DNA of 64,000 nt from the NCBI RefSeq assembly GCF_000744105.1, contig NZ_JQLH01000001.1:4229001-4293000 (forward strand). The letters are read 5' to 3'. The notes under the pieces are model-generated. The model made no database searches, was not told the origin of the DNA, and saw only the letters and a list, made by a program, of their open reading frames with translations. A program made the translations under genes and the position numbers. Each line of letters begins with the position of its first letter. Position 1 is the first letter of the stretch. Shown piece by piece: positions 8,630 through 17,065 of the stretch. The DNA comes from Maribacter forsetii DSM 18668. Its GTDB lineage: Bacteria; Bacteroidota; Bacteroidia; Flavobacteriales; Flavobacteriaceae.

Positions 8630-9880
8630 TTATTTTAATACTATTCTCTCGGCTTCTCCGAAATTATCATAGTTACTTGTAATTACTTTTTCTCCAGGTT
8701 CCAAGCCTTCCAATACTTCATAGTATCTAGAATTCTGCTTTCCTATTCTAATATTTCTTTTTATTGCTTCTCCGCCATCAGCATTCACAACAAAAATCCA
8801 TTGTCCACCAGTGCTTTGAAAGAAGCTTCCTTTTGGTAATAAAAGTGCATCGTTAGATTCACCTAATTGTAATTTAATATTGTAACTCTGACCTGAGCGA
8901 ATGGTTTCTGGTTTGTTATCGGTAAACACTAAATCTACTTTAAACCTACCGTTTCTTACCTCAGGATATACTTTTCGCAATCGCAATGGAAATTCGGTAC
9001 CGTTACGCTCTAAAACCGCAACCAAATCTCTTTTAACCCTATCAATATAGTGCTCATCTATTTCCGCTTCGATTTTATAATCAGTAAGAACATTTATCTG
9101 TCCTATTCGCTGACCTTGTGAAATGCTCTGTCCAATTTCTGCGTCTAAAAATCCTAATTGACCATCCGCAGGGGCACGTACATTTAAGTGATCCAACCTC
9201 TGGTACACCATACCCAATGTTTTCTGCATACGTGCTAAATCTGTATCTAAACCTCTTAATGATGTTTCTCTTAATTCATCATCTTGCTCGGTCTGTAGCT
9301 TTACAATTTCATGCTGTTTTTGCGACAACTCATAGTTCTCTTTAGATAATTGAAATGCTTCCCTAGAAATTAATTCATCATCGAACAAGGCTTTGTTCTG
9401 CTCATAATTTCTTTTTAAACGTTGTAAGTCTGTACTCACGGTAGCTAATGATCTTCTACCTTCTACTTGCCTAGAATCGAAATTTAATTTGGTAGAACGT
9501 AAATCGTTTTGCTTTAATGCCAAGTTACTTTCACTTGCTAAAATCTGCTCGTACAAATTCATGTTTTCCAACTTCAAGATGATATCGCCTTTCTTTACCA
9601 TAGCTCCTTCTTCAATCAATTTTTCGCTTACACGACCACCTTCGTAGGCATCCATATAAATGGTGGCTATTGGCGCAACACTACCGTTAATAGTAATATA
9701 ATCATCAAATTTACCGGCGGAAACCGAAGCAATAGACAACTTATCTTTTTCTGTTCTAAAGGTTGATACAGAATTGGCAAATAACAGTTGGTAGCCAACA
9801 AATAGCAGCAATACGCCAAGTGCAATGTAGCCGTAGTGTTTTGTTTTTAATCCTTTTTTCTTTTCTAATTTTATATCCAT
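8630..9880 (-). CDS. HlyD/MacA-family periplasmic adaptor subunit
   Basis: This is a 416-residue membrane-fusion protein. A short basic N-terminus leads into one membrane anchor (about residues 17-36). A biotinyl-lipoyl-like half (GGRVSEKLIEEGAMVKKGD) follows, then a long coiled-coil hairpin (about 115-230), the returning lipoyl half (VRAPADGQLG), a beta-barrel and a membrane-proximal domain. This is the order of RND/MacA-type adaptors that bridge an inner-membrane transporter to a TolC-family channel. It sits between the TolC-like gene and the ATPase gene, which fits a tripartite ABC efflux pump. The 140-base spacer upstream contains interspersed repeats. Confidence 0.93.
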   Translation of the reverse strand: MDIKLEKKKGLKTKHYGYIALGVLLLFVGYQLLFANSVSTFRTEKDKLSIASVSAGKFDDYITINGSVAPIATIYMDAYEGGRVSEKLIEEGAMVKKGDIILKLENMNLYEQILASESNLALKQNDLRSTKLNFDSRQVEGRRSLATVSTDLQRLKRNYEQNKALFDDELISREAFQLSKENYELSQKQHEIVKLQTEQDDELRETSLRGLDTDLARMQKTLGMVYQRLDHLNVRAPADGQLGFLDAEIGQSISQGQRIGQINVLTDYKIEAEIDEHYIDRVKRDLVAVLERNGTEFPLRLRKVYPEVRNGRFKVDLVFTDNKPETIRSGQSYNIKLQLGESNDALLLPKGSFFQSTGGQWIFVVNADGGEAIKRNIRIGKQNSRYYEVLEGLEPGEKVITSNYDNFGEAERIVLK

Positions 9881-9966
9881 CGTAATCTTTTGTTCGTTGT
9901 TGGTTGCTCGTTCTTCGTTGTTAAAACTTTAATTCTTTTTAAAAAAAGCTTATTCTATGTTCGGCA

Positions 9967-9991
9967 GTTTGCTTCGTACCTCGCAAAGACG
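9967..9991. repeat. Interspersed repeat, GCGAGGTACGAAGC type
   Basis: On the minus strand the unit reads CGTCTTTGCGAGGTACGAAG, then CAAAC. It closely resembles the CGTCATTGCGAGG-ACGAAGC element found between genes in many Bacteroidota genomes (recalled, not searched). It lies in the spacer between the TolC-like and adaptor genes. Confidence 0.6.
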
Positions 9992-10007
9992 TTTTGCTTT
10001 ATTGGTT

Positions 10008-10027
10008 CCCCCTTTGGGGTTAGGGGG
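10008..10027. repeat. GC-rich palindromic repeat overlapping the tolC-like stop codon
   Basis: The top strand reads CCCCCTTTGGGG followed by TTAGGGGG. On the coding (minus) strand this is CCCCCTAACCCC, then AAAGGGGG, so the repeat supplies the last proline codon and the TAA stop of the TolC-like gene. It is the same repeat type as the CCCCCTAACCCCTCC module in the permease spacers. Confidence 0.65.
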
Positions 10028-11372
10028 CTGTAATATTGAATACCGGTAATCCTCGATAAAAATCTAATGTGCTTTTATTGATTTCTGAACGGAGTTTAAC
10101 TTGTAAATTTTCATTCTGTGCACTGGCGAATAAATTCTTGGCGGTAAAAAGTTCCAAAGCATTTATGAGTCCTTTTTCATATCGCTTTTGAGCTATTGTA
10201 AATGCCAGGTTTTGCGCTTCTACCTTTTGGTTGCTCTGTACCAATTCTACCAGTAAAGAGTTATAATCTTGAACCAATAGTTGTATCGCTTGAAACAGTT
10301 CTTGTTCTTGTGTCTTTAAATTATTCTCTGCACGTAACTTTTCTATTTTAGATTGTTTCACCCTTGATCTCGCAGACCAGCCGTTGCTAATTGGCACGCT
10401 TAAATTTACACCAATATATTGCGATGTATTATCTCTAAACTGTTGTCTAAATGGTAGCGTATTGCCCATTGTATCTCTTGTGGTTTCAAAATATCCGGTG
10501 CCAATGCCCGCAAAGAAAGATAGTGAAGGATATAAAGCTCCTCTTGAAACCGCCACTTGTTTTTTGGCTGCTTTAGCTCTTAATTCCTGTGCTTTTATCA
10601 TCGGTAGAAAACCACGTGCTTCGGTATAAACCGAATCAGATTTCATTTCATCGGTATCAGAATCCAATGTTAAGTCTTCAAAATCTTTTTGAATGTTTAT
10701 TTCTGACGTATCCTCCAAATTCATTTCTTGAATCAAAGTCAATTTTGCCGTAGCCAACTGATTGTTGCTTTGCGTAACATTCAATTTATCGGTCAATAAT
10801 AAAGATTCCGCCTCATATAAATCCGCTCCAGCTTTCAACCCTAGTTCCACTTGCCTTTCTACTAGGTTGTAATTAGATTGAGAAACGGTCAACTGTTCAT
10901 TTGATATAGCTACCAATCCTTCAAAAAACTGAATATCATAAAAGGCTTGCATCACCCTAAATGCCAACAAATATTTTTGCTGTAATACTTCCTCTTCGGT
11001 TGCCTTGAACAACAACTTTGACGCTTTTATTGAATTGATTTTCTGGAAACCCTGAAATAAATCTATAGACGATTCTAAAGAATAGTTGTTCGAGTAAAAA
11101 TCTTGATTTACAAATGTACCCGTATTAGGATCCTCTGCTCTACCATAACTAATTAGGTAACTAGAAGATGCATTTACAGATGGTAGTAAATTACGAACCG
11201 ATTGTCTGTACGTTTCTCTATTAGATTGGTTGGTAAATTTAAAGTCGTTCAACTGCAAATTATGCTCCAATGCATAGGCAACACATTCATCTAATGTCCA
11301 ACTATCTTGAGCCATTATAGAACTCCAAATAGAGAGCAGTAAAAGTGTCGTTATTTTAAATTTTTGATTCAT
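10020..11372 (-). CDS. TolC-family outer membrane efflux protein
   Basis: This 450-residue protein begins with a signal peptide ending SIMAQ and shows the two-fold OEP repeat: long amphipathic helices with Ala, Asn and Gln plus beta segments, for example VSRGALYPSLSFFAGIG. The opening WTLDECVAYALEHN is a standard TolC-family signature in this phylum. It forms the outer-membrane duct for the adaptor, ATPase and permeases encoded downstream. It is the first gene of the operon. A -24/-12-like promoter lies just upstream and the divergent sigma-54 activator follows, so its expression is probably controlled by that activator. Confidence 0.93.
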   Translation of the reverse strand: MNQKFKITTLLLLSIWSSIMAQDSWTLDECVAYALEHNLQLNDFKFTNQSNRETYRQSVRNLLPSVNASSSYLISYGRAEDPNTGTFVNQDFYSNNYSLESSIDLFQGFQKINSIKASKLLFKATEEEVLQQKYLLAFRVMQAFYDIQFFEGLVAISNEQLTVSQSNYNLVERQVELGLKAGADLYEAESLLLTDKLNVTQSNNQLATAKLTLIQEMNLEDTSEINIQKDFEDLTLDSDTDEMKSDSVYTEARGFLPMIKAQELRAKAAKKQVAVSRGALYPSLSFFAGIGTGYFETTRDTMGNTLPFRQQFRDNTSQYIGVNLSVPISNGWSARSRVKQSKIEKLRAENNLKTQEQELFQAIQLLVQDYNSLLVELVQSNQKVEAQNLAFTIAQKRYEKGLINALELFTAKNLFASAQNENLQVKLRSEINKSTLDFYRGLPVFNITAP

Positions 11373-11394
11373 TTCTTTATTGGTATGCCATTCT

Positions 11395-11413
11395 CTACAC
11401 TATATGCGTGCCA
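11395..11413 (-). promoter_or_regulatory. Candidate sigma-54 (-24/-12) promoter for the efflux operon
   Basis: On the minus strand TGGCACG (11413-11407) is followed by CATA and then TAGTG. This gives the GG-N10-GT spacing of RpoN promoters, whose consensus is TGGCACG-N4-TTGC. The -24 half is perfect and the -12 half is imperfect. The predicted transcript start falls about 15 bases before the tolC-like ATG. The divergent gene encodes a sigma-54 activator, which supports the call. Confidence 0.5.
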
Positions 11414-11473
11414 TAATTTTAATTTATTGATTATCAATTACTTAAATGTGAATAAAAATTATACATATTTTAC

Positions 11474-11518
11474 CAGTGTAAAAATGTTGTACAGATAATG
11501 TCAAATATTTTTACACTG
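11474..11518. promoter_or_regulatory. Candidate activator-binding inverted repeat (12-bp arms)
   Basis: CAGTGTAAAAAT at 11474-11485 and its exact reverse complement ATTTTTACACTG at 11507-11518 are 33 bp centre to centre, about three helical turns. They lie roughly 60-105 bp upstream of the candidate -24 element. That is where enhancer sites of NtrC-type activators usually sit. There is no T-tract, so a terminator is unlikely. Confidence 0.55.
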
Positions 11519-11573
11519 CTATGAAAATACAAATTGCTATGTGTAGATTTAAATCAGTTAATAGATTGTTGCC

Positions 11574-12938
11574 ATGATAGATGCTAAAATACTTGTAGTA
11601 GATGATACCAAAAGTGTATTGAGCGCTTTAGAGATATTATTACAGTTTGAATATAAAAGTGTTCAAACCATATCAAACCCCAACCTGCTTACCTCTTTCC
11701 CAAACCTAAAGGAAATTGATATCATTTTATTGGATATGAACTTTTCTGCGGGAGTTAACACTGGTAACGAAGGATTATACTGGTTACGAGAGATAAAAAA
11801 GAAAGCTTCACATATATCGGTCATTATGATGACAGCTTATGGTGCCGTTGAACTTGCCGTTGAAGCCATTAAAGAAGGAGCTACCGATTTTGTATTGAAA
11901 CCTTGGAACAATGAGCGACTATTAACTACCGTAAAATCTGCCTATGAGCTTAGAAAGTCTCAAAAAGAGGTACAGCATTTAAAACAGAAAGAGAGTAATC
12001 TTAAGCAAGTCATAAATCAGAATTCAAATTACATTATCGGGAATTCTAAAGCATTGAACAGTGTTTTAAACCTGGTACAGAAAGTTGCCAAGACAGATGT
12101 CAATATTTTAGTTACCGGAGAAAATGGAACGGGTAAAGAACTCATCGCCCGAGAGCTTCATAAATCATCCGCTAGAAATAACGAGGTTTTTATTTCGGTA
12201 GATATGGGGTCTATATCAGAGAATTTATTTGAAAGTGAACTTTTTGGTCATGTAAAAGGTTCCTTTACCGATGCTAAAGATGATCGCGCCGGTAAGTTTG
12301 AAGCTGCTAATGGCGGTACACTTTTCTTAGATGAAATAGGAAACCTATCGTTACAAATGCAGGCAAAATTATTATCTGTTATTCAGAACAGAGTCGTTGT
12401 GCGTGTGGGCTCCAACAAACCTGTACCAGTAGATATAAGATTGGTTTGCGCTACCAATTGCAATCTAGACCAAATGGTGGCTGACGGATTGTTTCGTGAA
12501 GATCTTTTATACCGAATAAATACCATACAAGTACAAGTACCAGCATTGCGAGATAGAGATAACGATGTACTAGTGCTTTCAGATTTCTTCTTGAAAAAAT
12601 TCGCTAGTAAGTACGGCAAACCTAGTTTAAAAATAAACCAGACCGCGCAAGAGAAATTAATGACATACCCTTGGCCAGGCAATGTTAGAGAACTATTACA
12701 TACTATGGAGCGTGCCGTTATTTTATCGGAAGGAAATGTTTTGAAACCAACTGATTTTCTTTTGGATACTAAAACAACGGTTAGTATAGAAGGTGGACCA
12801 AAAACCTTGGAAGAAATGGAGTTGGTAATGATCAACAAAGCGCTGAATGACCATGAAGGTAATTATAGTGCCGCCGCGGATCAATTAGGCATTTCTAGAC
12901 AAACACTTTATAATAAACTTAAAAAATCTGGCAAATAA
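11574..12938 (+). CDS. Sigma-54-dependent response regulator (NtrC/ZraR-like)
   Basis: This 454-residue regulator has a receiver domain (phosphoacceptor Asp54 in LLDMNF), an AAA+ sigma-54 interaction domain (Walker A GENGTGKE at 182-189, Walker B LFLDE at 250-254) and a Fis-type helix-turn-helix at the C-terminus (AADQLGISRQTLYNKLKK). The loop that contacts sigma-54 reads GSFTDA at 229-234 where classical members have GAFTGA. It probably activates the divergent efflux operon after phosphorylation by the kinase that overlaps it by one base (TAATG). The ATG at 11574 gives a standard receiver start. Confidence 0.95.
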   Translation: MIDAKILVVDDTKSVLSALEILLQFEYKSVQTISNPNLLTSFPNLKEIDIILLDMNFSAGVNTGNEGLYWLREIKKKASHISVIMMTAYGAVELAVEAIKEGATDFVLKPWNNERLLTTVKSAYELRKSQKEVQHLKQKESNLKQVINQNSNYIIGNSKALNSVLNLVQKVAKTDVNILVTGENGTGKELIARELHKSSARNNEVFISVDMGSISENLFESELFGHVKGSFTDAKDDRAGKFEAANGGTLFLDEIGNLSLQMQAKLLSVIQNRVVVRVGSNKPVPVDIRLVCATNCNLDQMVADGLFREDLLYRINTIQVQVPALRDRDNDVLVLSDFFLKKFASKYGKPSLKINQTAQEKLMTYPWPGNVRELLHTMERAVILSEGNVLKPTDFLLDTKTTVSIEGGPKTLEEMELVMINKALNDHEGNYSAAADQLGISRQTLYNKLKKSGK

Positions 12939-14284
12939 TGGTTAGCAAAAGTATATACTACCAACTTGTTTTCAGGATTATTTTAATTGCAGTTTGCGCC
13001 TTGTTAACCGCATTTTTATTTGCTAAAGAACATTATCTTCTTGGTGGAATTTTAGCATTGGTTTTTATAGGACAAACATACGGACTCATACACTACGTAA
13101 ACCAGACCAACAGAAAAATCGCTTATTTTTTTGATGCCATAAAAAATGAAGATTTTACTTTACGTTTTCCTGAAAAACTGAGTGTAAAATCTATTGAAGA
13201 ACTCAACCAAAGCTTGAATATGCTGAATAACATGATTCAAGATATTCATCTTAAAAAACAGGCACAAGAGCAGTATTATCAAGAAATACTTAGACAAGCT
13301 GATATTGGGATATTCACTGTAAACGATAAAGGTCATATTCTTTACGCCAACCCTACGGTACAAAACTTATTAAATTACAGGCCTTTAAATCATGTTAAGC
13401 AATTAAAACAAATAGACCCTAATCTCTATAGTCTATTTGAATCTTTAGAGCCTTTTGAAAGCACGCTATATTCTTTAGGAAATGAGCGAGGTAAAAAAGA
13501 ATTGACTTTAAAGTGTACACCAATTGCTATTGAAGGCAAGCAGTTATTATTGGTTATTGTCCATGATATTCAAAAAGAACTGGATGATAAAGAAACCGAT
13601 TCTTGGGTAAAACTAATACGTGTTTTAACCCATGAAATCATGAATACCATTACGCCGATAACTTCTATCTCTGAATCTATCTTAAAATACTTTAAGAAAG
13701 GGAATGTGCTTTCTACGCCCGAAGAATTTGGCGAACTTCAAATAAAAAATTCCGCAAAAGGTTTAGAGGTTATTAAAGAACAAGGAAATGATTTAATGAG
13801 TTTTGTACAGTCTTACCGCACATTTTTAAGTGTACCTGAACCTGATCGAGAATTAATACCGGCTAGCAAGATTTTAGAAAGGGTACGCTTACTATTACAA
13901 GAATATACCAATGCACATGAAATTGTTCTTGAAGTTTCTTCAGAGCCACAAGATTTGGAACTTTATATTGATGAAAAACAGCTCACTCAAATATTACTAA
14001 ACTTGGGAAAAAATGCGCAACAAGCATTGGAAGGTCATGATGCAGGTAAAATAGTAATAACTGCGGGCGTAGATGTCAACCACAAAAAATTTATTACGGT
14101 TACCGATAACGGTCCTGGAATTTCACCGGAATTATTAGATGAAGTTTTTGTGCCCTTTTTCACTACAAAAAACACAGGAACGGGAATCGGACTTAGTTTA
14201 AGCAAGCAAATTATGCGAATGCATGGTGGATCTATTCGGGTAGTGTCAACCGATACCACTACATTCACATTGACCTTTCAATAA
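12938..14284 (+). CDS. Sensor histidine kinase, partner of the sigma-54 regulator
   Basis: This is a 448-residue membrane kinase. Two N-terminal hydrophobic helices (about residues 10-28 and 35-52) are followed by a HAMP-like linker, a PAS-like domain (ADIGIFTVNDKGHILYANP), an H-box RVLTHEIMNTITPI with His about 232, and a HATPase domain with NLGKNAQQAL, DNGPGI and GTGIGLSLSKQI. It has almost no periplasmic loop, so it probably senses a membrane or cytoplasmic cue. Its start overlaps the regulator stop, which indicates translational coupling. It ends directly against the convergent alkyltransferase-like gene with no spacer. Confidence 0.94.
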   Translation: MVSKSIYYQLVFRIILIAVCALLTAFLFAKEHYLLGGILALVFIGQTYGLIHYVNQTNRKIAYFFDAIKNEDFTLRFPEKLSVKSIEELNQSLNMLNNMIQDIHLKKQAQEQYYQEILRQADIGIFTVNDKGHILYANPTVQNLLNYRPLNHVKQLKQIDPNLYSLFESLEPFESTLYSLGNERGKKELTLKCTPIAIEGKQLLLVIVHDIQKELDDKETDSWVKLIRVLTHEIMNTITPITSISESILKYFKKGNVLSTPEEFGELQIKNSAKGLEVIKEQGNDLMSFVQSYRTFLSVPEPDRELIPASKILERVRLLLQEYTNAHEIVLEVSSEPQDLELYIDEKQLTQILLNLGKNAQQALEGHDAGKIVITAGVDVNHKKFITVTDNGPGISPELLDEVFVPFFTTKNTGTGIGLSLSKQIMRMHGGSIRVVSTDTTTFTLTFQ

Positions 14285-14629
14285 TTACAATTCTGCTTTA
14301 AGTTCCGTAAAAGGATCCCAGAAGTATTTTTCAAGGTTTACAATTTGAAGTTCTTTTATGATTACTCCCTCAGACTCTAAAAGTTGTTGCATGAGGTTGG
14401 TACCGTCAAAATGATGCTTACCGGTAAGTAATCCGGCTTTATTGACTACTCTATGCGCTGGAATATCATCCATATTGTGCGATGCGTTCATTGCCCAGCC
14501 TACCATTCTTGCGCTACGTGCCGCACCTAAATATTTGGCTATTGCACCATAGGATGTCACCCGCCCCTCAGGTATTAATCGTGCCACCTGATATACTCTT
14601 TCAAAGAAATTCTCATTTTCAGGTTTCAT
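14285..14629 (-). CDS. Alkyltransferase-like (ATL) protein, MGMT family without the active cysteine
   Basis: At 114 residues it matches only the C-terminal DNA-binding domain of O6-alkylguanine-DNA alkyltransferases (VARLIPEGRVTSYGAIAKYLG, then SARMVGWAMN). The active-site PCHRV is PAHRV here, with Ala58 in place of the alkyl-accepting cysteine. ATL proteins bind O6-alkylguanine and hand the lesion to nucleotide excision repair without repairing it themselves (family knowledge). It is the last gene of a minus-strand run LysE, then this gene, with 13 bases between them. It ends abutting the kinase gene. Confidence 0.9.
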   Translation of the reverse strand: MKPENENFFERVYQVARLIPEGRVTSYGAIAKYLGAARSARMVGWAMNASHNMDDIPAHRVVNKAGLLTGKHHFDGTNLMQQLLESEGVIIKELQIVNLEKYFWDPFTELKAEL

Positions 14630-14642
14630 CAGCTATATCCGT

Positions 14643-15269
14643 TTAATTAAACAATCTAAAAGCGGTAATTACAAATAACAACACCATTAATCCGCTTAAA
14701 ATAAAATTACTGTTCTTAGAGAACGACGTTGTTTTATGTTCCCACTTATTAAAATAAATCACATATAAGTACATGGCCAAAAAAGTACCACTACCCGCTG
14801 CCAGTATAAACAAAACCTCATCTATGATTTTAAAGGTCATAAACCCTTGAGAATGGAAAACCGTATTTAATCCGCTATAATAAGGTATTGCCAAAAGATT
14901 GATAAGTGCCAAGAACACCCCTTTAGAAAAACTGTTTCTTTTTTTAGTTTCGGTAAGTATTAGCGGCTTATTCTCTTGCTTTCTACCCTTTATAAAGAAG
15001 ACAATAGCCAGCACAAAAAAGATACCTAGTGCCAATTGCAGCAATACTTCTATTACATGTTGGTTTCTTGAAATCAGTTTTGCAATCCGTACTGCAATGT
15101 ACGTCTGTAGCATTACGGCCAATGCTACCCCCAACCCAAATATTATTCCGTTTGCCTTACCCTTTTCAACACTGGTTTTGGCAGCGTTTAAATTAAGTAG
15201 ACCCGGTGGTAATGATGCAAAAAAGGCTGCACCAAAGGTAAATACAAATAAGGTTGGCAATTGTTGCAT
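14643..15269 (-). CDS. LysE-family exporter
   Basis: This 208-residue protein has about six hydrophobic helices. Its N-terminus (FTFGAAFFASLPPGLLNLNAA) matches the LysE/RhtB start, in which a conserved proline-glycine pair sits in the first helix, followed by the charged KTSVEKGK loop. Members export amino acids or other small metabolites (family knowledge). The substrate is not evident. It starts 4 bases downstream of the trmB stop and probably shares its transcript. Confidence 0.85.
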   Translation of the reverse strand: MQQLPTLFVFTFGAAFFASLPPGLLNLNAAKTSVEKGKANGIIFGLGVALAVMLQTYIAVRIAKLISRNQHVIEVLLQLALGIFFVLAIVFFIKGRKQENKPLILTETKKRNSFSKGVFLALINLLAIPYYSGLNTVFHSQGFMTFKIIDEVLFILAAGSGTFLAMYLYVIYFNKWEHKTTSFSKNSNFILSGLMVLLFVITAFRLFN

Positions 15270-15273
15270 TGAA

Positions 15274-15942
15274 TCAGTTTACCTTGAACCTAATGAACGT
15301 AATAGGTTTTCCCTTTTCAAGATACTGATTTTCATAGAAAGTCTGTATTTCCAAGACTTCTTTAGGGCTGCCTTCATTTTTATACACATCATGGTTGGCA
15401 TAAAGTACCTCTAATCCAAGGCCGTGCAATAAGCCCAAAGTATACCCATGCATGAACTCACTATCTGTTTTAAGATTCACGGTACCTTCTGGCTTTAGCA
15501 CTTGTTTGTAGCGCTCCAAAAATACCGCATTGGTCATACGGTGCTTGGTACGTTTATATTTTATCTGTGGATCTGGGAAGGTGATCCAAATTTCAGATAC
15601 TTCTTCTTTTTCAAAAAGATGATCAACCAATTCTATTTGCGTTCGTATAAAACAAACATTAGGCAAATCTTCTTCAATGGCTTCTTTAGCACCTTTCCAA
15701 AAACGGGCTCCTTTGATATCGATACCAATAAAATTCTTGTTCGGAAATTTCTTTGCCAAGCCAACGGTATACTCCCCTTTACCACAACCCAATTCCAATA
15801 CAATAGGGTTGTCATTTTTGAAATGGGTATTCCACTTTCCTTTTAACGGAAAACCGCCTACCACTTCATCTCTTGTTGGTTGAATTACGTTTGAAAACGT
15901 CTCGTTTTCCTGAAATCTTTTTAATTTATTCTTACTTCCCAC
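15274..15942 (-). CDS. trmB: tRNA (guanine-N7-)-methyltransferase
   Basis: TrmB methylates G46 of tRNA with S-adenosylmethionine. The 222-residue protein has the SAM-binding motif VLELGCGKGEYT, then NFIGIDIKGARFW, EIWITFPDPQIKYKRTKHR (the PDPW-like catalytic stretch) and a C-terminal YLEKGKPITFIRF. Length is normal. The start is a GTG at 15942: no in-frame ATG lies upstream before a stop, and MGSKNKLKRF is the expected N-terminus. A TAnnTTTG box sits 22 bases upstream. LysE and the ATL gene follow closely. Confidence 0.95.
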   Translation of the reverse strand: MGSKNKLKRFQENETFSNVIQPTRDEVVGGFPLKGKWNTHFKNDNPIVLELGCGKGEYTVGLAKKFPNKNFIGIDIKGARFWKGAKEAIEEDLPNVCFIRTQIELVDHLFEKEEVSEIWITFPDPQIKYKRTKHRMTNAVFLERYKQVLKPEGTVNLKTDSEFMHGYTLGLLHGLGLEVLYANHDVYKNEGSPKEVLEIQTFYENQYLEKGKPITFIRFKVN

Positions 15943-15964
15943 AATAATTACATCTAAACTGCGG

Positions 15965-15972
15965 CAAATCTA
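15965..15972 (-). promoter_or_regulatory. TAnnTTTG -7 box, trmB promoter
   Basis: TAGATTTG on the minus strand, 22 bases before the trmB GTG. It is an exact match to the Bacteroidota -7 consensus. No clear -33 TTTG was found. Confidence 0.5.
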
Positions 15973-15994
15973 AGAAAAAAGAGAGGGGTAGCGA

Positions 15995-17065
15995 TTATTG
16001 TACTTCCTCTATTTGAACAATACTTTTCTCAAGGGTAAAAGAAAACTCCGATCCTACCTCTACCGCACTTTCTACGTAGATTTTTTCTCCGTGCGCTTCA
16101 ATCACATGTTTTACAATGGCAAGACCTAAACCTGAGCCTCCTTCACGGCGGCTACCGCTTTGATCTACCCTATAAAAACGTTCAAAAAGTCTAGGAATAT
16201 GAACGGCCGGTATGCCTTCACCATTATCGGTAACCCTAACAATTACCTTATTTTTTACTAAATCTTCTACACTTACTTCGGTTGTACCATTGTCATTACC
16301 ATATTTGATGGAGTTCACCAATAAATTAGTGAGTACTTGCTGAATTTTTTCTTTATCGGCATAAACGAATATGGGGTCAACATATTCCATATCGAAAGTA
16401 AGGGTGATGTTCTTCTTTGCCGCTTTCATCTCCAAAAGATCGAACACACTTTGTATGAGCTCTACAATATCAAACGAACCTTTATCTAGATTAAGATCAC
16501 CAACCTCTAGTTTTGTAATCAAATCTAAATCTTTTACAATATAAATAAGACGATCTACCGCTTTGTTGGCACGGGTAAGATACTTTTTACGAATATTCTT
16601 ATCCTCCATGGCACCATCCAACAAGGTTTCTATATACCCTTGAACGGTAAACAATGGGGTCTTTAACTCATGGGAAACATTACCTAAAAAGTCTTTTCGG
16701 TACTCTTCACGAATCTTTAAGGTGTCTATTTCAATTTTCTTATCCTTGGCAAATTTTTCAATTTCCGCAGTAAGCGTTCGCATATCTGTAGTAACCGGGT
16801 ACGAGAGTATGGTACTAGATTCCAACAACTCTACATCATCATAAATTTTCTTAATACGCTTGTAGATAAACTTTTCAATTCTTAATTGTAAGGTGATAAA
16901 AGAAATGATAAAAAAGAACAACGCCGCAAATAATAAAATAGCCCAATTTATAGTACTAAATCGCCATTGTAACAATGCCAGCACAGCTATGCCGATTATT
17001 ACAATATAAAGCGATGAACGAAATGCAAAACGATATGACTTTCTTGAACGAACTTTAGCGGCCAT
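15995..17065 (-). CDS. PhoR-like sensor histidine kinase
   Basis: This 356-residue kinase has two closely spaced N-terminal membrane helices (about residues 16-34 and 38-58) with almost no periplasmic loop. The H-box is FLGNVSHELKTPLFT (His132), followed by the HATPase N-box NLLVNSIKYGN, the G1 box DNGEGI and the G2 box GGSGLGLAIVKHV. That layout matches PhoR-type kinases, which sense phosphate through the Pst/PhoU complex rather than through a periplasmic domain (family knowledge). Its ATG directly abuts the stop of the response-regulator gene, so both are one operon. Confidence 0.9.
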   Translation of the reverse strand: MAAKVRSRKSYRFAFRSSLYIVIIGIAVLALLQWRFSTINWAILLFAALFFFIISFITLQLRIEKFIYKRIKKIYDDVELLESSTILSYPVTTDMRTLTAEIEKFAKDKKIEIDTLKIREEYRKDFLGNVSHELKTPLFTVQGYIETLLDGAMEDKNIRKKYLTRANKAVDRLIYIVKDLDLITKLEVGDLNLDKGSFDIVELIQSVFDLLEMKAAKKNITLTFDMEYVDPIFVYADKEKIQQVLTNLLVNSIKYGNDNGTTEVSVEDLVKNKVIVRVTDNGEGIPAVHIPRLFERFYRVDQSGSRREGGSGLGLAIVKHVIEAHGEKIYVESAVEVGSEFSFTLEKSIVQIEEVQ

